Source: Campylobacterota bacterium (GTDB lineage Bacteria > Campylobacterota > Campylobacteria > Campylobacterales > Nitratiruptoraceae). From it: DNA of 64,000 nucleotides. Where the stretch lies: contig JAADDW010000019.1 in the NCBI GenBank assembly GCA_013153715.1, forward strand, positions 1 through 64,000, read 5' to 3'. A program made the position numbers and the translations under genes. A model generated the notes under the pieces. It was not told where the DNA came from. It did no database searches and worked only from the letters and a program-made list of their open reading frames with translations. Numbering within the stretch: position 1 is the first letter of the stretch; every line of letters begins with the position of its first letter. Shown here piece after piece: positions 1 to 6,798 of this stretch.

Positions 1-1
1 G

Positions 2-115
2 GTGGAGATCATGGGTAAATACCAGAGAGGAGTGGACCTCAACGAGAGCCAGATCGATAAGATCACCTCATTTCTCAAAGCTCTCAGCGGAGAGTTGGTG
101 GATTACGGAATTTAG
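2..115 (+). CDS. Cytochrome c peroxidase, C-terminal fragment
   Basis: The window opens inside a reading frame whose last 37 residues read VEIMGKYQRGVDLN...ALSGELVDYGI and end in TAG. Known family: diheme cytochrome c peroxidases (CcpA/MauG type) end with a segment of the kind MxKYQLGxxLSDEEVDxIVxFLKSLTGEL, which this matches in spacing and in the KYQ, FLK and L(S/T)GEL blocks. These enzymes reduce H2O2 in the periplasm with electrons from cytochrome c. The heme-binding CXXCH motifs would lie upstream, outside the window, so the assignment rests on the tail alone. The gene is transcribed toward the CRISPR-related island and ends about 425 bases before it. Confidence 0.7.
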   Translation: MEIMGKYQRGVDLNESQIDKITSFLKALSGELVDYGI

Positions 116-539
116 AACTCCATCGTAGATAACAGAGCTCCCCGTCCCCCAGGGAGATAATTTACAACCTCCCCGTGGGGAGTTCTCCGCCATCAGAGCT
201 ATATTCAAGACAAGGGAGCATTGGTAGATCGCTCTACTATGGATAAAGCCTATCACCGCTCTTACAATCCTCTCTGTAGCCTGGCAGAGATATATCCTTG
301 CTCTAGTTACCCTGGCCTATGAGTTTGAGGAATCCAAAGAGGCTCTGCATATCTTTTCCTTATCGACCAGACAGACGATGCTTTGGGCCATCTCCATGAG
401 CAACTTGCGGTAGTTGTCTGTTAATAGACTGCCTTCCCCCATTCCTCCAAATCGGAATCCGACAAAATCTGTCGCAAACCTGTCGTGAATATGTGATAGA
501 CTTTTTGATAAGAAGTTAAGAAGATAGAAAGGAGGAGAG
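116..539. other. Intergenic region before the CARF-HEPN operon
   Basis: No convincing gene is seen; the two ORF-track entries here lack a ribosome binding site and any recognisable composition. The segment holds a perfect short palindrome (CTCCCCGTGGGGAG, at 169-182) preceded by a related GC-rich motif near 139-155, which could be the transcription terminator of the peroxidase gene or a member of the intergenic palindrome family noted elsewhere. The 3' end carries a strong Shine-Dalgarno sequence (AAAGGAGGAGAG) directly before the next gene. I see no clear consensus promoter. Confidence 0.5.
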
Positions 540-1454
540 ATGATCCCTGCCATCATCTGGGGTATCAGCATTGCAGGCGGAGCCTACGGAGTGAAGAGGG
601 GACTTGATGCAAAAGAGAAATATAATGAAATCAAGAAGATAATAGAGAGAATTAAGAAGGAGGGAAAAAATCTTGAGGAAAAACTGTGCTCTACCAACGA
701 GGAACTCGAATCCCTCAACCAATTGAAACGGGAGCTCGCAGAGGGTACTCTCAAGAGGGCGATCAAATATCTCGAAAACCACAATCAGCTCTCCTATCTT
801 CGACAGCACCTCTCCAATACAGGCCAAAAGGAAAATTTACCTACAAAAGATTTTACCTCAAAATCTGCCGCCGCCACCATCACCTCCATACTTCAAGGAA
901 CTATGAAGGGAGTCGCATCACGGCAGATGGCTATGTATATTGCCAAACAGATAGGAGTGGCCAGCACAGGGACCGCCATTAAAACTCTTAGTGGAGCGGC
1001 GGCCGAGAGGGCGGCTCTCTCATGGCTTGGAGGAGGCGCCTTGGAGGCCGGGGGAGGGGGATTGGCCCTTGGAACCACCCTCTTGAGCGGTTTAAGTCTA
1101 GGAGTTGGTATCCTCTTCACAGGAATCTCTCTCGATAACAAGATGGCCCAAGAGTTGGAGAAGATGATCAGACAGGAGCGGGAGATCATTGGGAAGTACA
1201 AGAGCAAGGAACGAGAGCTCGACACTATAGTGGAGAAGAGCCATCTTTTGAAACAGAAGCTGAACATCGTGGCTAGCCGATTGGAAAGGGAGTTACGACT
1301 TTGGTATTTCTTTAAATCCAACCGTAGGGAGATCATCGGAACCCTTGCCGCGACACTCCTACAGCTGGTCAATCTTGATGTTATAGAGAATGGAGAGATT
1401 AATTGGAGCTTCGATCTGGAGCTAGAGTCAATCATGGAACCGATAGAGATATAA
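540..1454 (+). CDS. Glycine-rich membrane/coiled-coil protein of the CARF operon
   Basis: 304 residues. The N-terminus (MIPAIIWGISIAGGAYG) is a hydrophobic, glycine-rich segment, followed by a charged helical stretch (about residues 22-80) with coiled-coil character. The middle holds a very glycine/alanine-rich hydrophobic part (about 135-205) with blocks such as TGTAIKTLSGAAAERAAL and LGGGALEAGGGGLALGTT, then a second charged coiled-coil region. I know this TGTAI-SGAAA-WLGGG-AGGGG pattern from uncharacterised bacterial proteins that are thought to associate with membranes; no function is established. The gene starts after a strong AAAGGAGGAGAG site and is the first of three co-directional genes, 22 bases before the next, ending in a CARF-HEPN protein. 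That context suggests a role in CRISPR-linked or other abortive defence, which is inference. Confidence 0.75.
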   Translation: MIPAIIWGISIAGGAYGVKRGLDAKEKYNEIKKIIERIKKEGKNLEEKLCSTNEELESLNQLKRELAEGTLKRAIKYLENHNQLSYLRQHLSNTGQKENLPTKDFTSKSAAATITSILQGTMKGVASRQMAMYIAKQIGVASTGTAIKTLSGAAAERAALSWLGGGALEAGGGGLALGTTLLSGLSLGVGILFTGISLDNKMAQELEKMIRQEREIIGKYKSKERELDTIVEKSHLLKQKLNIVASRLERELRLWYFFKSNRREIIGTLAATLLQLVNLDVIENGEINWSFDLELESIMEPIEI

Positions 1455-1476
1455 CAAAGAGATTAAGGAGGAAGCT

Positions 1477-1818
1477 ATGGGAATGGATAAGAAAAATAAT
1501 CTCCCCTCAGTTGTTAAGGGAGATCTCGAAATCTCTGTCTCTGGAAAAGAGAGTAGGCCTACGGTGCCTATAGATCCTCTAGTAGACCTCATCAGAGTTC
1601 TCAAAGAGGGAGAGGTTCTCAAAGAACGGTTGAAAAATGAACGGCTCGCCCTCAGGCAAGCCCATAAACGGTGGAAGTCTGAAGCAAAAGCCATCAAAGA
1701 GTCCTTTAAAAAGGATCACCGCAAACTGGACGATCTAGAGAAAGGATTGGACTATATGATGAAAGAGGGAGACAAGGAGAATGTCATGAAAATTCTTGAT
1801 CTTATTGCAAAACTGTAA
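1477..1818 (+). CDS. Small coiled-coil protein of the CARF operon
   Basis: 113 residues, start ATG after AAGGAGGAAGCT. I do not recognise a family. The first 40 residues are polar and probably loosely structured; residues about 40-113 are highly charged (Lys/Glu/Arg rich) with a heptad-like pattern of leucines, predicting one long helix or coiled coil. No signal peptide, cysteine pair or catalytic motif is visible. It sits between the glycine-rich membrane protein and the CARF-HEPN gene, with 22 and 10 base gaps, so the three are very likely one transcript. It could be an adaptor or inhibitor of one of its neighbours; that is speculation. Confidence 0.7.
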   Translation: MGMDKKNNLPSVVKGDLEISVSGKESRPTVPIDPLVDLIRVLKEGEVLKERLKNERLALRQAHKRWKSEAKAIKESFKKDHRKLDDLEKGLDYMMKEGDKENVMKILDLIAKL

Positions 1819-1828
1819 CGGAGAAAAA

Positions 1829-3172
1829 ATGAGGAGAGGGGTCATCACAATTCTTGGAACAGTGGGTGGGAGGACAACAGATTGCCATAAACTCGACAAT
1901 CCACAAAAGGCTCTCTATCACTCACAGATTCCTAGAATTTCAGAAGAGGAGGAGGTCAATACCCTCCCCATTCTCATCAAAGCCTTTGGGAAGGAAGGCT
2001 ACGATATTATCTCACTCCATACCCCTTGTGCCCGCCAGATTCAAGAGGAGATCATCGCCACCCATGAGGACCAGCAGGTCCGCTCTTATACAATCTCCAA
2101 GGAATGGGAGATCAATGATAGGGACTTTGATGGAACTTTTTCCAAAATCTATGAAATTATGGTAGGCTATGACCGGATTGTCATCGATGTCTCCCATGGT
2201 TTCCGCCACCTTCCCATTCTCATGATAGTCGATACCCTCATTCAATCCAGTATCGACATAACAAAAATCGAACATATTCTCTTCGCAAAGGAGACCATCC
2301 CCCGCCAGGAGTATGAGATCATTGATCTCAAGCGCTATATCGATCTCGCCAATTTCTCCTACGCCATCGCCTCCTTCACGAAGAACTACACCACTCTGGC
2401 AACAATTCGGGTCTCAGATCGGCTCCTCCAAAGTTTTCTCGACACCCTTGCCCAATTTTCCCACCATATCCTTGCCAACTCCTTTGATGCCCTCCTCAAA
2501 GACCGTCCCAACGACCGACCATCTATTGTCACCCAACTCCTCCAAGAGATTGAGAAGATCACCGAAGGGGAAGAAGGGGTCTTCATAAGAAATCTCTCCT
2601 CCATCTTGGAGGAGATCAGGAAACATCTGCGTTACATCCAATCCCTCCAAGAGAAGCTCTACCCCTACGAACGGCTCTACTATCTCGCCAGACTTCTCCA
2701 CGGGCGGGGTTACTACCTCAACGCCATTACACTTCTCAGTGAAGCGGTTGGTGCCTGGTGTAGCTACCGCCTCCGAGAGACCTCAGAGGAAGTGAAAAAG
2801 CTGATCAGAGAGTATGAGCGCCAAGCCTATGAAGAAAAGGATGCCTATTACAAACGGTTTTCTATCTATACTCTCTACAACCAGTCAAAAAACTTTTGCC
2901 GTTATGGGAGCAATTTTAAGGGCCTCTATCTCTCCGTTGACAGAGATGAAGAGTGGAACATAAGGTCTGAAAAGATAACCGCTCTACTCAAGGAGCACTT
3001 CAACCAGAGAGAGTTTCCCTATGTCAACTTTCTCAAAAGGGTCGACAGACTCCGCAACAATCTCTCCCACGCCAATAGCTCTGAACGGCTGGAAGAGGTA
3101 GCCCAGGAGATTGGGAGTCTCCTCTCCGAATTCGATCAGATCCTCTATTCCATCTCAACACCCTCCGCCTGA
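1829..3172 (+). CDS. CARF-HEPN ribonuclease, Csx1/TM1812-like
   Basis: 447 residues with the ATG at 1829, chosen over the track start at 1796 because CGGAGAAAAA precedes it and it lies just after the previous stop. The N-terminal ~180 residues form a CARF-like Rossmann domain: it begins VITILGTVGG and has the family hallmark DVSHGFRHLP, found in TM1812/Csx1-type proteins that sense cyclic oligoadenylate. This is followed by YIDLANFSYA, also typical of that family. The C-terminus carries the HEPN motif R-X4-H in RLRNNLSHANS, the ribonuclease active site. Known role of the family: cyclic oligoadenylate made by Cas10 of type III CRISPR complexes activates RNA cleavage. No Cas10 is in the window. 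It is last of a three-gene operon and converges on the cas2-cas1 operon. Confidence 0.85.
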   Translation: MRRGVITILGTVGGRTTDCHKLDNPQKALYHSQIPRISEEEEVNTLPILIKAFGKEGYDIISLHTPCARQIQEEIIATHEDQQVRSYTISKEWEINDRDFDGTFSKIYEIMVGYDRIVIDVSHGFRHLPILMIVDTLIQSSIDITKIEHILFAKETIPRQEYEIIDLKRYIDLANFSYAIASFTKNYTTLATIRVSDRLLQSFLDTLAQFSHHILANSFDALLKDRPNDRPSIVTQLLQEIEKITEGEEGVFIRNLSSILEEIRKHLRYIQSLQEKLYPYERLYYLARLLHGRGYYLNAITLLSEAVGAWCSYRLRETSEEVKKLIREYERQAYEEKDAYYKRFSIYTLYNQSKNFCRYGSNFKGLYLSVDRDEEWNIRSEKITALLKEHFNQREFPYVNFLKRVDRLRNNLSHANSSERLEEVAQEIGSLLSEFDQILYSISTPSA

Positions 3173-3261
3173 ATGCGGAACTCTCTCTCCAGGTAATCAA
3201 TCCCCCCTCCCTCCGGGGGAATTGTTGAAGGACATTGCTTTCACTCTAGATTTCGGATAGA

Positions 3262-3519
3262 TCAAAAAACGAGATCGTCAATTGGCAGATAATCGGTATT
3301 CCCCTTGCGGACAACATCTCTGAAGGTGTAGATCGTCACCCTATCTTCTCCTCCATTAACAATTTTCTTGACAATCCTCTTAATCTGGTTGAGCTCACTC
3401 TGGCTCACTTCAAACTCGAAGAGGCTCTTCTGGGTGCGGATACCGAAACTGAGGAGGGCCTTTGCTAACCTCTCCCGCTGAATATCGGATTGGATATCGT
3501 ATGCAAGAATAATTCTCAT
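3262..3519 (-). CDS. cas2: Cas2, copy A
   Basis: 85 residues with the Cas2 pattern: MRIILAYDI at the N-terminus (first beta strand with the conserved Asp), GIRTQKSLFEFEV in the middle and EDRVTIYTF near the end. Cas2 is the small ferredoxin-fold protein that bridges two Cas1 dimers in the spacer-integration complex. The start codon overlaps the stop of the preceding cas2 by one base, so the two are translationally coupled. It is the last gene of the adaptation operon and converges on the CARF-HEPN gene across an 89-base gap. It is clearly different from copy B (only the core motifs agree), so this is not a recent duplication. Confidence 0.93.
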   Translation of the reverse strand: MRIILAYDIQSDIQRERLAKALLSFGIRTQKSLFEFEVSQSELNQIKRIVKKIVNGGEDRVTIYTFRDVVRKGNTDYLPIDDLVF

Positions 3520-3776
3520 TAGAAAATCCTTTCCAACTGGGTCGATCCGACAATATCTTCCTTGGCAGAGACCCGGAAGAGATAACAGCGATCTTCTTCC
3601 TTATCCATGAAATCCTCCACCTTTTGGAGAACCCTCACCGCATCTTTATAGACCATCTCCAGCTCAAAAATACTCCGCTGAACACGGATACCGTAGTTCT
3701 CCAGAAAATGGGCTACCCGTTGGAGTCTCTGTTCGTCACTAATATCATAGGCGATAACTATCCTGCTCTTTCTCAT
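3519..3776 (-). CDS. cas2: Cas2, copy B
   Basis: 85 residues with the same Cas2 landmarks: IVIAYDISDEQRLQR at the start, YGIRVQRSIFELEM in the middle and EEDRCYLFRV toward the end. Both the YDI aspartate and the QRSIFE block are intact. Its start overlaps the stop of the Cas1-like gene by four bases (ATGA type), and its own stop overlaps the start of copy A by one base. Sequence similarity to copy A is limited to family motifs. Two full-length Cas2 genes in one adaptation operon beside two Cas1-type genes suggests a heteromeric complex; this is inference. Confidence 0.93.
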   Translation of the reverse strand: MRKSRIVIAYDISDEQRLQRVAHFLENYGIRVQRSIFELEMVYKDAVRVLQKVEDFMDKEEDRCYLFRVSAKEDIVGSTQLERIF

Positions 3777-4522
3777 AGATCATATCCTTTCTGCACAAGT
3801 CTTAAATCTGTCTCAAGTCTTTTAATCACATCTTTCTTATGAACATCCTCAATGAAGAGACGGATAACTGTTTTGAGATAGGGTTCAGCCAAGTACCCAT
3901 CTTCCAGATCGAAGCGGTGAAAACAGTAGTAGAGAACGATATTTATGAAAAGAGCATATCGAAAAGGATCGGTAAGGTCCCTATAATTGCGGTTTGGGGA
4001 GATAGTATAGAAAAGTCCGTAGTAGAGGGAGGTAATGTAGTTCTGGAGCATTTTGAACTGGGGGAGGTACTTCAGATAAAAATCATAGAGCTCATGGATC
4101 TCAATAATCTCCTCAATATCATCCTGAATTACTTGATCCAATAGAGTACGGCGATCCCGCCTATCATACATTTCTATCATCTTCAAATTCTCCTTGAGAT
4201 CCCCATAGCCTCTCACCCATGGTCCTCCCATACGGCTCCGTTTCATCTCCTTCTTCTTGATCTTGTTCACATATTTATAAGCTCCAATCTTCATCTCCAA
4301 GAGGTTTTCCTCCTCAAAAAAGGTAAGAGGTTCCTCCGTAGAGATATTCTCTTGGGCAATCCTCCCCTCCCGATCGATGAGAAGTGTAGGTACCTGCGAC
4401 GACCATCTCTTATAGAGCGTAGGTTGGTTGAACAGATAGAGAACTCTGACTCTCTTCACCCTCTTTGGATCAACTTTCTTTGGATCGAAAATAAAGGCCA
4501 TCATAGCACTTTTCACGCACAT
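3773..4522 (-). CDS. Diverged Cas1-like protein, probably catalytically inactive
   Basis: 249 residues. Its C-terminal half resembles the helical domain of Cas1: LYYGLFYTIS parallels LYYGALYAQIS of the intact neighbour, and DLTDPFRYALFINIVL parallels the D(L/M)MExxRxxx helix that carries the last metal ligand. The stretch with the catalytic histidine (GLDPYIGFLH in Cas1) is missing between these blocks, and I see no counterpart of the glutamate in VEGGVS. The N-terminal ~90 residues could be a beta-rich domain but I cannot align them with confidence. It lies between cas1 (95-base gap) and cas2 copy B (4-base overlap). ATG 4522 has only a weak ribosome site; the internal ATGs at 4504 and 4501 are alternatives. 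A strong AAAGGAGGAGAG sits about 40 bases upstream without a start in reach. The Cas1 relation is inferred by eye. Confidence 0.65.
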   Translation of the reverse strand: MCVKSAMMAFIFDPKKVDPKRVKRVRVLYLFNQPTLYKRWSSQVPTLLIDREGRIAQENISTEEPLTFFEEENLLEMKIGAYKYVNKIKKKEMKRSRMGGPWVRGYGDLKENLKMIEMYDRRDRRTLLDQVIQDDIEEIIEIHELYDFYLKYLPQFKMLQNYITSLYYGLFYTISPNRNYRDLTDPFRYALFINIVLYYCFHRFDLEDGYLAEPYLKTVIRLFIEDVHKKDVIKRLETDLRLVQKGYDL

Positions 4523-4617
4523 CTTCCCGATATACCAACCATGGCGGTCGAGATGAGTGCGCTACTCTCCTCCTTTCTCAAGATTTTCTTCAGAGATAAT
4601 GGGCAGAACAGGAGCCG

Positions 4618-5559
4618 TCACCCTTCGCCCTGCTCGACAGGGGTGGAATAGCCACCCTGTAAAGCCAGATCCATTTCCAGTCTATCTTCCGATGGTTCCC
4701 TCTCCACCTGTGGAGGAGCCGATAGGAGCTCCTTAAACTGATTATAAAGATGGTTAGTATGGCCCTCCATAAAACGAGAGAAGAGGGAGAGAACCATCTT
4801 TTTACCCTCATAATCGAGGGCCCGCTCCTCAAACCGATCAGGATAGATGTGGGGAAGAATCTGGAGGGAGAGAAAAGTGAGTTCTACCCGAGCCCCCTCC
4901 ATCATATCACTTACAAATGCGGCATGTCTTCCCCTCTTAACATGGAGAAAACCGATATAGGGATCAAGCCCCTCGCCACTTATTTGAGCATAGAGAGCCC
5001 CATAATAGAGTGTATAGAGAAGACTCAAGAGGGCGTTGATTCGATCGGGAGGCGGATAGTATTCTCTCCTTTGAAACTCCCAGATGTCCAATCTTTCCAA
5101 CTCCCGCTTATAGATTTGAAACATATAGTTGGAAACTCCTCCCTCCACACCGAGAATACTCCGATAACCTTCGGCTTGGGCAAGTCTCTCTCTGTAGTGG
5201 TCCAGAGAGCGATTGACATACTTTTCGATCATATCGATCTTATGGGCAACGATCACTCTGGCAAGCTGAAGCTCCCCATGGCGAAGATATTGGTTAAGAC
5301 GCTTTCTATAGTTGCTGTCGAAGCGGTTTGGAAGGAGAATACCCTCCATCTGGTAATAACTATTGAGATAGATAACCGCTCTCCCATGCTTCAAGAGGAG
5401 CTTCCGCGCACCCCTTGAAATAACTGCACCTGAGAGAATAAAAACATTGTTGACTAAAGAGATGGGGATTTTATGGGTCCCGATCTTGAGAAGATTTCCA
5501 CTCCGACTCATCTCCGATTCCCTTATGAGGAAAATATCTTTCCTTATCATTTTCTCCAT
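4618..5559 (-). CDS. cas1: Cas1 integrase
   Basis: 313 residues, normal for Cas1, the metal-dependent nuclease/integrase that inserts spacers at the leader end of the array. The three ligands are visible: Glu in GVEGGVSNYMF, His in GLDPYIGFLHVKRGRH and Asp in FVSDMMEGARVEL. The N-terminal domain has the usual NNVFILSGAVISRGARKLLLKHG pattern (shown in part). It is the first gene of the minus-strand operon cas1, cas1-like, cas2, cas2, and is transcribed away from the CRISPR leader, whose promoter lies about 110 bases beyond its start. The exact start is uncertain (MEKMIRKDIF, two Met choices). Confidence 0.95.
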   Translation of the reverse strand: MEKMIRKDIFLIRESEMSRSGNLLKIGTHKIPISLVNNVFILSGAVISRGARKLLLKHGRAVIYLNSYYQMEGILLPNRFDSNYRKRLNQYLRHGELQLARVIVAHKIDMIEKYVNRSLDHYRERLAQAEGYRSILGVEGGVSNYMFQIYKRELERLDIWEFQRREYYPPPDRINALLSLLYTLYYGALYAQISGEGLDPYIGFLHVKRGRHAAFVSDMMEGARVELTFLSLQILPHIYPDRFEERALDYEGKKMVLSLFSRFMEGHTNHLYNQFKELLSAPPQVEREPSEDRLEMDLALQGGYSTPVEQGEG

Positions 5560-5669
5560 CTCTTTCCCTCTTCTCTGACTTCATTGGGTATTGTAGAGAA
5601 TTACAAGGGCTACTTCTGTCTCGATAGGATAAAAAACTCTTCCTCAACCATGCACACGGGGTGCCAATT

Positions 5670-5698
5670 TTGACAATTTTCCTAGAAAAAGCTATAAT
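5670..5698 (+). promoter_or_regulatory. Consensus sigma-70 promoter of the CRISPR leader
   Basis: A perfect -35 (TTGACA, 5670-5675) is followed by a 17-base spacer and a perfect -10 (TATAAT, 5693-5698). It points into the CRISPR array, whose first repeat begins about 120 bases further on, and away from cas1. Transcription from here would produce a leader of roughly 115 bases and then the crRNA precursor, agreeing with the repeat orientation judged from its 3' end and from the decayed distal repeat. Confidence 0.85.
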
Positions 5699-5822
5699 TG
5701 TGTGCAAAGTAAACAAAAGCTCTCTCAAAGCCCTTTGTTCCGCTGTTCCGAGCCATTTTGGACGAAAAAAAATTTTTGGACCATCTGGCCCAAAAGTCCT
5801 TCGGAAGCCCCAATTTTCGGAG
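5699..5822 (+). other. CRISPR leader
   Basis: Non-coding, AT-rich segment between the promoter and the first repeat. It contains a run of A/T (ACGAAAAAAAATTTTTGGAC, about 5763-5781) that forms a self-complementary stretch. Leaders at this position carry the recognition sites for spacer integration by Cas1-Cas2. The ORFs called by the track here run through the repeats and are spurious. Confidence 0.7.
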
Positions 5823-6077
5823 GGTTGCATTCCATATCCGGCTATGAGCCATTGAGACTCAACCATTTCCGAGGACGCCACTGCGTCCTCTAGAATTTTG
5901 GTTGCATTCCATATCCGGCTATGAGCCATTGAGACCCAAAAAATACCTTCTTTAGAAAACATTTCTTAAAGGGTTGCATTCCATATCCGGCTATGAGCCA
6001 TTGAGACCTCTATAACTCCCTCCATATGTAATCTCTTCCTTCGTTGTATTCCATATTCTGCTATGAGCTATAAATCC
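5823..6077 (+). CRISPR. Short CRISPR array, four repeats and three spacers
   Basis: Three identical 36-base repeats start at 5823, 5900 and 5972 (beginning GGTTGCATTCCATATCC, ending CCATTGAGAC). A fourth, at about 6042-6077, is clearly decayed (GTTGTATTCCATATTCTG... ending ATAAATCC). Spacers are 41, 36 and about 34 bases. Inside the repeat, GGCT-ATG-AGCC can form a small hairpin. The 8-base 3' end ATTGAGAC resembles the ATTGAAAC/G handle of type III crRNAs, so the plus strand is read as the crRNA strand. The leader is to the left, next to divergent cas1, and the decayed repeat marks the old distal end. With so few spacers the array is either little used or recently reduced. Confidence 0.95.
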
Positions 6078-6298
6078 CCAATTCAGAACACCTTAAATCT
6101 ACTTCTTAACTGATAGATTTTCTTTGGTGAGTATTGCTTGCTATCGCAACACTCGCTTCATATCTCCCCAAAAGTAGTTATAAACAAACTTGCAAGCTCC
6201 AAAATGATTTTGTGGACTACTCTGCCATAAAAGGTGGGAGCTCATAGTTTGGTACTCCTAAATTCCCTTCATCTCTCCTGATAGAGTTATGTAAATGC

Positions 6299-6304
6299 TA
6301 TAAT
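6299..6304 (+). promoter_or_regulatory. Likely -10 element of the NifU-like gene
   Basis: TATAAT preceded by TG one base upstream (TGCTATAAT), 35 bases before the start codon at 6340. No good -35 is seen at the expected distance, in line with an extended -10 promoter. The region between the array and this site (6078-6298) has no gene; it contains an imperfect hairpin (GAGTATTGC ... GCAACACTC, about 6130-6156) that could end transcription of the array. Confidence 0.55.
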
Positions 6305-6339
6305 TGAGCATGATTTTATAGTGAAAAGGGGTCAAAAGT

Positions 6340-6798
6340 ATGGAGCAAGCTGTACCGCAGATTGATCCGAGATATTTGGAGCTCATGCTGAATCCGACCA
6401 ACTATGGCGAGATGGAGGAGTTCGATGCCAAAGGGTATGGGAAGAACAGGGAGACCGGAGAGATGGTTGTCATCTATCTCAAGATCGATCCGGAGACCCA
6501 AACTGTAACCGACATCAGATGGCAGACCAACGGGTGCGGGACGACGCTGGTCAGCGGGAGTCTCTTTAGCCAGGAGTACAAAGGGAAGAGTTTGGAAAGT
6601 GGGATAGAGTTCACTAACGCTGTCTTTGATAAGATTAGGGAGAATCCTCCCCCCGACGCCGCCTGTGGGGAGGTCGTGGCGCGGGCTTTCATGGCCGCTG
6701 TAGAAGATTATGAGGCTCGGAAGCGGGGGGAGATTGGGGAGCATATCCATACAGTCACCTTGAGCTGTCCCACACCGGAGGAGGATCATAATGGTTGA
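6340..6798 (+). CDS. NifU/IscU-type Fe-S scaffold-like protein
   Basis: 152 residues with the NifU N-domain layout: NPTNYGEMEE near the start, TDIRWQTNGCGTTLVSGS with the second scaffold cysteine, and PPDAACGEVVARAFMAAVEDY with the third. The position of the first cysteine (ACGD in IscU) reads ETGE, so one of the three classical ligands is missing; an extra cysteine is present near the C-terminus (LSCPTP). The family transfers Fe-S clusters to target proteins. It overlaps the ferritin-like gene by eight bases, and the cluster continues with TonB-system genes, so an iron-related role fits. Whether it can still assemble a cluster is unclear. Confidence 0.8.
   Translation: MEQAVPQIDPRYLELMLNPTNYGEMEEFDAKGYGKNRETGEMVVIYLKIDPETQTVTDIRWQTNGCGTTLVSGSLFSQEYKGKSLESGIEFTNAVFDKIRENPPPDAACGEVVARAFMAAVEDYEARKRGEIGEHIHTVTLSCPTPEEDHNG

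Noticed and set aside
317-571. 84-residue minus-strand ORF before the CARF operon
   Set aside because: No ribosome site, no protein-like conservation pattern and it overlaps the start of a well-supported gene.
4523-4617. Extra small gene after the strong ribosome site between cas1 and the Cas1-like gene
   Set aside because: No start codon at a suitable distance; the ATG further on gives only nine codons before a stop.
5471-5962. 163-residue minus-strand ORF over the leader and first repeats
   Set aside because: It is made of translated CRISPR repeats (a repeated PxSQWLIAGYGMQP-like block), so it is an artefact of the array.
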